NCBI GenBank assembly: GCA_024138025.1
Contig: JAMXBD010003348.1
Location: 60,988-124,987, forward strand
Origin: Combretum micranthum
Taxonomy: Eukaryota; Streptophyta; Magnoliopsida; Myrtales; Combretaceae
Reading direction: 5' to 3'
DNA: 64,000 bases
Shown here: one piece after another, positions 21,276 to 30,432 of the stretch
Layout: every line of letters starts with the position of its first letter
Position numbering within the stretch: the stretch's first letter is position 1
Program-made: the position numbers and the translations under genes
Notes under the pieces: generated by a model
What the model saw: only the letters and a program-made list of their open reading frames with translations
The model's database searches: none
Told to the model about the DNA's origin: nothing

Positions 21276-22797
21276 ATGATGTCTTCAACCGACAGTAGCG
21301 ATAGCTTATGGGCTCGCCTTATTAGAGAAAATCGAGTGGAACCTTTCAAAGATCCAATGCTCCTACTGGACCGATGGTTTGTCAGTTTTAGTCCGGTCCA
21401 AAAGTCATTCATTGAGGATAGATTAGGCCCAATCCTCAGCCTACCAAAGATCCATGTTCCATTCACCATGTTCCGAGCCCTCACTCATCTATGGGAACCT
21501 GAAGAAGTTGTCTTCCGTTTGGGTCAGCATATACTTAGCCCGACCATTGAGGAATATACTAGGCTACTCCAAGCACCTCCTACCTCTGAAGGAATCTATG
21601 TTCCGAACTTCAAGCATAGCCCGGTCCGTGTTATATCAGAATTTTTGGGGATCAAGAGGGGACCAATTATTGAAGCTATCAATGATTGCAATGAATATTG
21701 CATCCGGCTAACACCACTGATGGACTGGTTTGGAACTCCTGAATACTTTAAAAGCAACCGATCCACTTTCAGTATACCACTTGAAGTTTGGGAAGAAAAC
21801 CGGGTTAATGCCTTCATAGTAGCTGCTTTTGCAACTATTCTCTTCCCTAATGGCAATTTGTTCATCCACTTCCGGGTCATAGAGCTGGTTTCTCAATATT
21901 TAGCTGGCAAATCCTATGTCCCGCTCTTCTAGCCGAACAAGTCCGTAGTCTGAATCACATCAAGTCTAAAGGACAAGGCAAGTTCAAAGCAAGCATGCAT
22001 TTACTGATGATTTGGTTTGCTAGCCACATTAAGCACTACGGAAAAGACTTGGCTAATGGATCCCTCATCAGCCTGAAATATGATCTCATCCAATCTTTTG
22101 CTGAAAGGGTCCACATGGAAGATGATCATCCTCTATGGGATATAATTGCCATTCTTGAAGACATGCCACCTGAAGACATGATGTGGCAAGCTCGCTGGTT
22201 CAAAAGCCCTGCAGCCATCCTAAGTTGCAAAGAATACATGGCAGTACCCCTAATTGGACTCACCGGCTGTACTGGTTATTATCCCTCAAGTGTTATCAGA
22301 CAGTATGGTATGCTGCAAGATATTACTGTCAAGCCTAATTTGGAGCAAGTCACTCTAGATTATTTGGATCCAACCAAGATACTACCAGCTAAAGAATTCA
22401 AGCTGAATCAAATCCGAGCTATATGGGAAAATAGAGAGGTGAAGCCGGTTTTTGAAGTCGAGCCGAAAGTAAGGAAACCAAGAAGTATAGAGCAACCAGG
22501 TGGTATGTGGCTAGCCAAATGAAGAAGAATAAGGATATTCGATATGAAGCTCCCGATATCCTTCAACCAGCACCATCGGAACCTGACCCTGAAACAACTG
22601 CTTACATGGAAGCTGTTTCGGCTCGCCTGGAAGTATGTCACCGAGATTTCCAAGAAAGAGAGAGGGAAATGGTGGATCGCCTGCAAAGTGCTGGAAGCAG
22701 AATTGCATTCTTAGAGGCTGAGTTGAAGGCAGCTCGAAAGAAAATTCTAGCCCTGGAAGACAAGATTGTTTGCCCCACTAAGACAAGAAGACTGGTT
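21276..22797 (+). pseudogene. TAT-1 ORF1 (extra ORF upstream of gag; plant-mobile-domain/DUF7745-like)
   Basis: About 500 codons in three frames, broken near 21925 and near 22490. Residues 1-218 start MMSSTDSS and include LWEPEEVVFRLGQHILSPTI and EEYTRLL, a pattern I associate with the plant-mobile-domain / DUF7745 type protein found in ORF1 of Tat/Ogre elements. The middle part (to 22522) has WFASHIKHYGKD and SLKYDLIQSF. The last part (22507-22797) is strongly charged with heptad-like spacing (EREREMVDRL, FLEAELKAARKK), suggesting a coiled coil at the C-terminus. No catalytic motif is seen. The function of ORF1 in this lineage is not established. The frameshifts make this copy defective. Confidence 0.7.
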
Positions 22798-23143
22798 TAG
22801 TTGGTTTAGGTTTAGTCCTTAGGAATCAAGGTTCTTTGAAACCATTAGAAAGTAGTTTTGATTCAGTCACTAGGAAATAAGGTTTCTAAACCATTAGAAT
22901 TTTTGTTATGAAACATTATCTTTTAATACAAATGTTTTTTTTTAAATCATTGGTCAATATCCCCATTTGCATCTGTATGATAGCATATCTACATTCTTGC
23001 ATATGTATATTAATTCATTTATTCTTTAAAAATATTAATAAATAATAAATGTCCAGGTCTAGCAAATTCGAGTTTAAGTCAAAACTTGAAAGATAGCGTC
23101 CAAGCCGGTTAGGAGCCCTATTGTTACCAGATCCCGAGCTAAG
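22798..23143 (+). other. Spacer between ORF1 and gag
   Basis: Noncoding. It contains a short duplicated phrase (ttagtccttaggaatcaaggttct, then cactaggaaataaggtttct; near 22812 and 22868). No promoter or splice signal was identified with confidence. Confidence 0.5.
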
Positions 23144-24751
23144 ATGTCTAACACCGGGAGCAACCCCACAGACCAGACCAATGAGCAAAGACTCAACACC
23201 GTGGAACAAACCCTCCTTGGAATTGCTGAACAGATGCAGGCTTTAACACAGAGTCTTGCACAACTTAAGACCCCCACAACTTCTGAAGAATCTCAAGGCA
23301 CAGAAAGGAAAAGAAATTGAAGGACAGCTTATTCAGCAAGAGGAGTCACCAAATGAGTTTAATGCGGCTGAGTTGAAGAAAGAACTGGAAGCTCAGGCTA
23401 AAGAAATGGAGAGAAAACTGCTTGAGAAAATGAAGACGTTCGATGGTTTTGATCAAACCGCGATCCTGAATTTGCCTCAATATGAGGAAGGTGCCTTCCC
23501 TGAGAAATTTAAGGCACCGGAATTTGAAAAATATGACGGGACAGGTTGTCCTAATATGCATACCAGATTGTATGTACGACGAATGGGGCAATATGCAAAG
23601 TTTGACAAGCTGATGGTGCAAACCTTCCAGGACAGTCTTACTGGTGCTGCTTTGGCCTGGTACGCCCAATTAGACCACCAAGAAATTGATACTTGGGACA
23701 AGTTGGCTAGGGCATTTTTTAATCAGTATAAGTTTAACATTGAGATGGCGCCCTCGGTATGGGATTTAAGCAATCTGAAGAAGAAGAAAGAAGAGACTTT
23801 CAAGGATATGCTCAGCGCTGGAGAGCATTGGCTGCAAGGATCACCACCCCGATGCCTGAAAAGACCTCACTTTCACTTTTATCAACACATTAGAGGAACC
23901 TTTCTTTTCCCATCTGATTGGGCATGCATCAGCAAGTTTCTCAGAAGTGGTGATAGCTGGATGCAGGATTGAGAATGCAATTTGCAGGAAAATTGCAACA
24001 AGAAAAGAAATATACTGCACCGAGAAATGTCCCATACAAAGGGAAAGATTCAACCGTCAGCATGGTCAATACTTCAGATGCAACTGGCCCTACTAAGTCA
24101 TTCGTGTTGTCAACAAATCAGAATCAAAATCAGAATAAGGATCAGACTCAACAAAGTGCAGTCCCAAATCAACAATCAAGGTTCAACAGGCGGAACTTCA
24201 CTCGAATTCCGGTTCCCCTTAGCCAAGTATTAGCTAAATTAAGGGCCGATAATCTGATCAATCTTGAAGTTCCTAGGGAAGACTTAAAGCCTAGAAATTA
24301 CAATCCTGAGCTGAAGTGTGAATATCACATGGGGCAAATCGGGCATTCAACAGACAGATGCTGGAGGCTTAGGCATAAAATCCAAGATCTTATTGATGCA
24401 AAAGTCATCCAGTTGGATTTCATTGAAGCTCCAAACGTCTCTACTAACCCATTGCCAAATCATGGACCAGTTATCAATATGATTACCGCTGAGATTCCGG
24501 ATCCAGAAGAGCTTGTGTGCATGATTGAAGGTGGACCTAGATCCATCAAAATCGAAATAGGCAAAGGTAGTGAAGATGGATCAACTTCATCAAAGCCTAG
24601 GAACTATACCTTTCAGATACCCCTTGCTGTGAGTGATTATAAAGCCGCTCCATTTGATTATAAGGCGGTAAATCATGCTTCAATGGCCATGGTTGGTGGC
24701 CTTACTCGCTCAGGAAGAGTTTATGAGTCGACCGGAAGAATGCAACTGTGA
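23144..24751 (+). pseudogene. gag: TAT-1 gag
   Basis: Gag forms the particle and binds element RNA. The start is placed at ATG 23144 (MSNTGSNPTDQ), followed by a glutamine-rich heptad-like segment (QTLLGIAEQMQAL). A frameshift near 23280 moves to the next frame (to 23972), which holds the retrotransposon gag core: FKAPEFEKYDGTGCP (near 23505), FQDSLTGAALAWY (near 23625) and AFFNQYKFNIEMAP (near 23710). A further shift near 23790-23970 leads to a stretch (to 24751) with polar N/Q repeats and a Cys/His knuckle-like motif CEYH...GHSTDRCW (near 24320), which in this lineage often lacks a second knuckle. The frameshifts are small, so the copy is recent or carries sequencing indels. Confidence 0.85.
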
Positions 24752-25797
24752 ATATGCCACAGCAGCAAAATGAAGAAGGGAAGAAAGATGAAGAGAAGTC
24801 AGCATTGGCAAAACTGATGAAAGCAAGTGAATACAAAGTTGTCGAGCAGTTGGCCAAAACGCCTGCCCAAATATCGCTCATGAGTCTGCTGATTAGCTCT
24901 AATGTACACCGTGAGGCTCTTTTCAAAGCCTTAGAAGAAGTGAAAGTTCCAGAAGGCGTATCAGAAGAAGCATTGGGGCATATAATCGATTCAATCTTTG
25001 CAAATGAGCGAATCATTTTTTCATCTGAAGAACTGGGAGAGGAAGGGAATCAACATAACAAGGCCCTCTTCATCGTAGTCAAAAGCTGTGGAAAGATCGT
25101 CTCTCGAGTATTAGTAGACAATGGATCCTCTTTGAATGTGTGCCCCTTAGCCACTTTGAGCCTATTGGGGATTGAACCGTCAGACATCAAACCAAGCTCT
25201 ACTGTGGTTCGTGCTTTTGATGGATCAAAAAGAGATATAATAGGTGAAGTGGAGTTAGAAGTCACCATCGGGCCTCAAACTTTCATTATTCCTTTCCAAG
25301 TGATTGATATCCCCAGAACATTCAATCTGCTGTTGGGAAGACCATGGATCCATGCTGCCAGGGCAATACCATCAAGCCTGCACCAGAAGGTTAAGTTCAT
25401 AGCCAATGGTCAACTCATCACTGTTATGGGAGAACAGGATTATGCCATTTACAAGGAGAGCTGTCCCTTACATTGGAAAAGAAGGAGAAGAAGACTTCGG
25501 GCTCCAAATGTTTGACGAAGTCTGTATGATGAATGATGAGAAAGAAACTCAGGTGGGAACCTTTGGACTGGGTTATTCCCCCACTTGTGCTGAAGTGGCA
25601 GAAATGAAAAACCAAATGAGAAGGAGGAAGCTCGACAAGAAGTATGATCCAATCATCAAAATTCCTCACATCAGCCATTCCTTTCCAAAGCCACATCATA
25701 TCCAGCAGCCAGATGATATCAAAGAAGATGCTTCATCCAAAGAAATGATCTTGAGAAATTGGTTCTCTGTGCCTTGCGCTAGTATTAAGTCTTTTAA
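24748..25797 (+). pseudogene. TAT-1 aspartic protease region
   Basis: This stretch continues from gag (overlapping its stop by 4 bases) in another frame. The catalytic motif is VLVDNGSS (near 25112-25135): Asp-Asn-Gly replaces the more usual Asp-Thr/Ser-Gly, a variant that I have seen in Tat-like gypsy proteases and would not by itself call dead. The flap and second-half signature FNLLLGRPWIH (near 25320) is intact. A frameshift near 25465 leads into a linker (to 25801) rich in charged residues that ends right at a GTAAG splice-donor-like sequence. The enzyme would cut Gag-Pol in the particle. Confidence 0.8.
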
Positions 25798-25952
25798 GTA
25801 AGAACTTATCTAAGACTAGATTTGTGTTTTGTGTTTTTCAGTATTATGTGATGCTCAAATAAGTGTACTTAAACACCGTCCCAGTTTAATGAAATTTATT
25901 TCCGTTTGTGCTTTCACTTATTCTCATACATTCCTCATTCATATTCAACCAG
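25798..25952 (+). other. Putative spliceosomal intron between protease and RT
   Basis: The donor GTAAGA at 25798 coincides with the stop of the protease frame (ttttaa|gtaaga). The acceptor after a pyrimidine-rich stretch is caaccag at 25946-25952. Removing 155 nt changes frame correctly: codon AA+A is formed across the junction (phase 2) and the reading continues open into the pre-RT linker. An inner candidate acceptor (tttttcag, ending 25841) would leave an intron too short and a stop soon after. An intron in this place is described for Ogre elements; splicing here is predicted, not shown. Confidence 0.65.
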
Positions 25953-27110
25953 ATCCGACAATTGTGATGAAGTTCAGGGATATCTCGCGCGTATAATTAA
26001 TGAAAATATCAATATCACCTCTAACTCTACTGGGTTAGACGTTGAAGATGATATTGATTATCAATTTAGAACACAAGAAATTTGGCAAAATTTTGAACAA
26101 GGAAGGATTGAAATTCCCGAAACCATTGAAGTGATTAATTTGGGAACAAGCGAAAACCCTAGGAATCTGAGAATAGGGGGAAAATTGCCTGAGAGCACGG
26201 CACAAGATTTAACCAAGTTACTAGCCGAATACTTGGATGTTTTTGCATGGTCGTATAGCGATATGCCGGTTTAGACCCATCCATTGTGGTTCACAAATTG
26301 CCAACAAAGGAGGATTTTAAACCTATAAAGCAAAAATTAAGGCGATTTAGGCCGGATTTACTCCTCCAAATCAAGGATGAAGTAAAAAAGTTGCTTGAAG
26401 TAGGATTCATTGAGGTTTCTGATTATTCGGATTGGGTATCAAATATAGTGCCAGTGCTTAAGAAAAACGGGAAAGTGAGATTTGTGTGGATTTCAGAGAT
26501 CTAAACAAAGCAACCCCGAAAGATAATTTCCCATTGCCTCACATCGATGTTTTAGTGGACAATACCGCTGGAAATCATCTATTTTCATTCATGGATGGAT
26601 TTTCAGGGTATAATCAGATATTAATGGCCGAAGAAGATAAGGTCAAAACCACATTCGTTACAGCCTGGGGAACCTTTTGTTACAAAGTCATGCCTTTTGG
26701 TCTCAAGAATGCCGGGGCAACTTATCAACGAGCAATGCTTGCTATACTTCATGATATGATGCACAAAGAGGTGGAAGTATATGTAGATGACATGATCGCA
26801 AAGACAAAGGAAGGAGAGGATCATGTAGTGGTGTTAAGGAAGCTTTTTGAAAGATTAAGGAGTTTCAGTTGAAATTGAATCCAGAAAAATGCACTTTCGG
26901 AGTGACATCTGGAAAATTATTAGGATTCATGGTTAGCCAAAAAGGGATAGAAATCGATCCTGATAAAGTCAAGGCGATTCAGGATTTGCCTCCACCAAAA
27001 ACATTAAAGAAATCAGAGGCCTTTGGGAAGATTGAATTACATTGCTCGATTCATATCACAGTTGACTGATAAGTGCCAACCGCTGAAGAAGAATGCCCTA
27101 ATTGAATGGA
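25953..27110 (+). pseudogene. TAT-1 reverse transcriptase
   Basis: After the intron, a linker (to about 26274) ends LAEYLDVFAWSYSDMPV, the block that precedes RT in this group. RT blocks: VHKLP...PIKQKLRRFRP (26286 on), GFIEVSDYSDWVSNIVPVLKKNGKVRF (26400-26480; a shift follows), DFRDLNKATPKDNFPLPHID (26489 on), FMDGFSGYNQI (near 26590), VMPFGLKNAGATYQRAM (near 26688), the active site YVDDM (26780-26794), and LGFMVSQKGIEIDP (near 26920). YVDD, not FIDD, is usual for the Tat/Athila side of gypsy. Frame breaks occur near 26275, 26490 and 26865 and again near 27020. Confidence 0.88.
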
Positions 27111-27560
27111 ATGACGAATGTGAAAAAGCCTTTAATCGGATAAAGCAATATCTGACGAATCCACCAGTACTGGTTACTCCAAAACCGGGGAAGCCATTAT
27201 TCTTGTACTTGACAATTCTTCCTGAATCATGGGTGTGTGCTCGGGCAAAAAGATGAGGAAGGAAAAGAAAGAGCTGTTTACTACTTGAGCAAGAAATTCT
27301 CAAATGGAGAACAAAAGTATTCAGAGATAGAAAAACCTGCTGTGCATTAGTATGGGTTATGCACAGACTTAGACAGTATACGCTTTTACTCGATCGAGTT
27401 GATTACGAAGCATGATCCATTGCGATACTTAGCACGCAAACCGGCTTTGGTTGGTCGAATCTCGAAATGGCAGATGCTGCTTTCTGAATTTGATATCATT
27501 TATGTAATCAAAGTTCAGTCAAAGGACAAGTTTTAGCTGATCAACTCGCAGAAAGCCCAG
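27111..27560 (+). pseudogene. TAT-1 RNase H (RT-linked)
   Basis: Following RT: a W.DECEKAFNRIK block (near 27108), PPVLVTPKPGKPLFLYL (near 27160), then, after a shift, RAVYYLSKKFSNGEQKYS (near 27270-27320), HRLRQYT (near 27363) and a DALA-type tail region near 27530. It would remove RNA from RNA-DNA hybrids during replication. Several single-base shifts make it defective. Confidence 0.75.
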
Positions 27561-27624
27561 TTGATGATGAAGAATGGAACAAGATCAGTTTCCAGATGAA
27601 GGTATCAGGATACAGAAACAGAAG

Positions 27625-28190
27625 TCGAAAGCAACAGTTGGAAGTTGTATTTCGATGGAGCAGCCAACGTATACGGGTGTGGAATAGGGGCAGTCCTTAT
27701 CTCACCAAAAGAAGAACAGTTCCCGGCATCAGCCAGATTAATGTTTCCTTACACAAATAATGTAGCGGAATACGAGGCATGCATCATGGGATTAGAAATG
27801 GCAATTCAAATGAATATCGAGGAGCTCGAAGTGTTTGGAGATTCATCACTTATCATTTTCCAAACTCGAGGCGAGTTCAAAACTAAGGATCCCAAGTTGA
27901 TTCCTTATCATAATCACTTGGCTGAGTTAGCAGGAAGGTTCAAAGAAATTTCCTTCACTTATGTGCCGAGAACTCAGAATCAATTTGCTGATGCATTGGC
28001 TACTCTGGCCTCTTTGATCCAATTCACTGAAGGAGTAAGAATACAACCTTTGCAAGTCCGAATAAGAAGTGAACCCGCATTCTGTGCTGTGATTGAATCA
28101 AACGAACCATGGTTTCAAGATATCAAAATTTTCTTGCAAACAGGTAGCTATCCTGAGTGTGCTACAAAAAGGATCAGAAATCATTGAGGC
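27625..28190 (+). pseudogene. TAT-1 second, archaeal-type RNase H (aRH)
   Basis: An open reading (27645-28187) carries a complete second RNase H fold signature: YFDGAA (first Asp), NNVAEYEACIMGLEMAI (Glu), VFGDSSLI (second Asp) and NQFADALATLAS (final Asp). An additional RNase H between RNase H and integrase is a recognised trait of the Tat lineage. It is proposed to have been acquired from a host-type (archaeal-like) RNase H gene; its exact role is debated. All four acidic positions are present, so this is one of the best-kept domains of the element, although the reading is closed by a stop at 28185 in the linker to integrase. Confidence 0.85.
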
Positions 28191-29364
28191 GTCTGGCAAG
28201 TCATTTTTTGTTAAGCGGAGATACCCTATACAGAAGGTCATTCGATACAACCCTGTTGAGATGTGTAGATGAAAAAGAAGCCAAAAATTAATGGAAGAAG
28301 TTCATGAGGGAGTATGTGGACCTCATATGAACGGATATATGCTAGCTAAAAAAATTATGAGGCTAGGATATTTCTGGTTAACCATGGAATCAGACTGTAT
28401 CAAACATGTGAGATCTTGTCATTTATGTCAAATTTACGCAAACAAGATAAATGCTCCTCCGAAGGAATTACAGTCAATGTCAACACCATGGCCGTTCTCA
28501 ATATGGGGAATAGATGTAATTGGGCCAATTTCGCCAAAAGCTTCAAATGGTCATCGATTCATACTAGTTGCAATCGATTACTTCACCAAGTGGGTTGAAG
28601 CTGCTTCATACGCCAGTGTGACAAAAGCCGTTGTGGTGCGATTCATCAAAAGAGATATCATTGCTCGATATGGAACTCCAGAAAGTATCATTACCGATAA
28701 TGGTACAAATCTGAACAACAATGCAATGACTGATTTATGTCAGCAATTCAAGATTAAACACCGGAATTCCACTCCATATCGCCCACAGATGAATGGAGCA
28801 GTAGAAGCCGCCAACAAAAACATCAAGAGAATCATTGAGAAGATGACGATTGCATACAAAGATTGGCATGAAATGCTCCCATTAGCATTAATGGCGTATC
28901 GAACCTCTGTAAGAGTGTCAACTGGGGCAACGCCCTATTCCCTGGTATATGGAACTGAAGCCGTTTTACCAGTAGAAGTTGAGATTCCTTCGCTCCGAGT
29001 ACTGGCTGAAACAGAGCTCGAAGAAGCTGAATGGGTTAGACAAAGGATTGAACAGTTAAATCTTTTAGATGAAAAAAGATTGACTGCCATGTGTCATGGG
29101 CAATTATATCAACAAAGGATGGCTAGAGCATTTTAATAAGAAAGTTAAGAAAGTTAAAATAAATTTCCAAGAGAAGGTGATTTGGATTCTGAGAAAATGC
29201 TGCCAAATGTGCAAGATTCCAGAGGAAAGTTCACACCAAATTATGAAGGACCATATATAGTGAAGAAGGTCTTGTCGGGAGGAGCATTAATCCTTTTCCA
29301 AATGAATGGACCCGATTTAAAGGATCCTGTGAACTCAGATGCTGTAAAGTTATATTATCCTTGA
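28191..29364 (+). pseudogene. TAT-1 integrase
   Basis: The main open part is 28291-29136. The zinc-binding N-domain reads EVHEGVCGPHMNGY...CHLCQIYAN (HH-CC). The catalytic core shows WGIDVIGPI (first Asp, near 28505), ITDNGTN (second Asp, near 28690) and a Glu in NGAVEAANKNIK (near 28792): the D,D,E triad is complete. A frameshift after 29136 separates the C-terminal domain (29182-29361) with NYEGPYIVKKV (GPY/F-type) and KLYYP at the end. No chromodomain follows, in contrast to the chromoviruses in this window. Confidence 0.87.
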
Positions 29365-29435
29365 TCAATAAAATTTGTCATTTCAAGTGATCAATTGGTT
29401 TTATTTTGATTAATTATAAACAAAGTTGATATCCC

Positions 29436-29545
29436 TGAAATTCTCTGAAGTCGGATCAAATCCTGAAATTCTCTGAAGTTGGATCAAACCCTGAAATTCT
29501 CTAAAGTCAAATCAAAGCCTGAAATTCTTTAAAGTCAAATCAAGG
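29436..29545 (+). repeat. TAT-1 3' UTR tandem repeat 1 (28-bp unit, 4 copies)
   Basis: Units begin CCTGAAATTCTCTGAAGTC and end with GATCAAAT-like bases; later copies carry more changes. It is the first of three unrelated short tandem arrays between integrase and the polypurine tract. Confidence 0.85.
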
Positions 29546-29879
29546 CCTAACCCACAAAATTCTTCCAAATAAATTTACAGCCAAACACCATTTGAATCAT
29601 CAGACAAAGAAGTTTAAGCATCTTATAATACTGACTGAATGCATTTATACAGTTTGGTCTATTGATTGTTCTTATTTTGAAAGAAAATATTACTGCAAGG
29701 ATAACTAATTTTGATAGAAAATTGAAGCATGCTTTTTGGATATGGAACCAAAATTATCAGAAAAAACCAGTTCCCCAAGTGGATTAAAAAAAAAAAAACC
29801 AAGTCCCCAAGTGGATTAAAAATTCACAAGTATCCCTCAGTCTAGACTCAACAGATAGTCTAGTACTGACCAAATATAA

Positions 29880-30115
29880 AATCCATCTACTAAAGATGGT
29901 GATCGAGACAGAATTCAGAAATTCATTCACTCAAGATAGTGATCGAGACAGAGTTCAGAAATTCATTCACTCAAGATAGTGATCAAGACAGAATTCAGAA
30001 ATTCATCCACTAAAGATGGTGATCAAGACAGAATTCAGATAGTGATCAAGACAAAATTCAGAAATCTATCCAAGATGGTGATCAAGACAGAAGTCAGAAA
30101 TCCATCCATTCCAGA
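29880..30115 (+). repeat. TAT-1 3' UTR tandem repeat 2 (about 38-40-bp unit)
   Basis: The recurring core is GATGGTGATCAAGACAGA followed by ATTCAGAAATTCAT; about six copies of unequal length, some shortened. Confidence 0.8.
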
Positions 30116-30129
30116 TGGTGACCAGAACC

Positions 30130-30290
30130 GAAGCCCATAGGTCCGGCAAATAACCTAACCAAAGCCTATAGGTCCGGCAAATGACCTAACCAAAGCCCAT
30201 AGGTCCGGCAAATGACCTAACCAAAGCCCATAGGTCCGGCAAATGACCAAATTAAAGTCTAGGTCCAACAGTTGACCTAGCAAAATCTCA
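30130..30290 (+). repeat. TAT-1 3' UTR tandem repeat 3 (31-bp unit, 4-5 copies)
   Basis: Units contain CATAGGTCCGGCAAATGACC and then TAACCAAAGCC; the last copy is diverged. Short tandem arrays in the 3' UTR are known in Tat/Ogre elements and have been proposed as a source of new satellite DNA. Confidence 0.85.
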
Positions 30291-30420
30291 AAGTCTAAAC
30301 TCGACAGATAGTTTAGCACAAGATAAAAATCTCCTTAAATAAAATTTGGAAGGAGAAGCTAAGCAAAAATTGGTTATCTTTTTGTCTTTGTGGCAAAAGT
30401 TTTGTTCAAACTTTACCACA

Positions 30421-30432
30421 AAGAGGGGCAGC
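30421..30432 (+). promoter_or_regulatory. TAT-1 polypurine tract
   Basis: AAGAGGGGCAGC directly precedes the 3' LTR start TGTAGACACC. Confidence 0.82.

Noticed and set aside
25798..25841. Shorter intron using the first TTTTTCAG acceptor
   Set aside because: 44 nt is below the usual minimum for plant introns, and the reading reaches a stop within a few codons after that acceptor.
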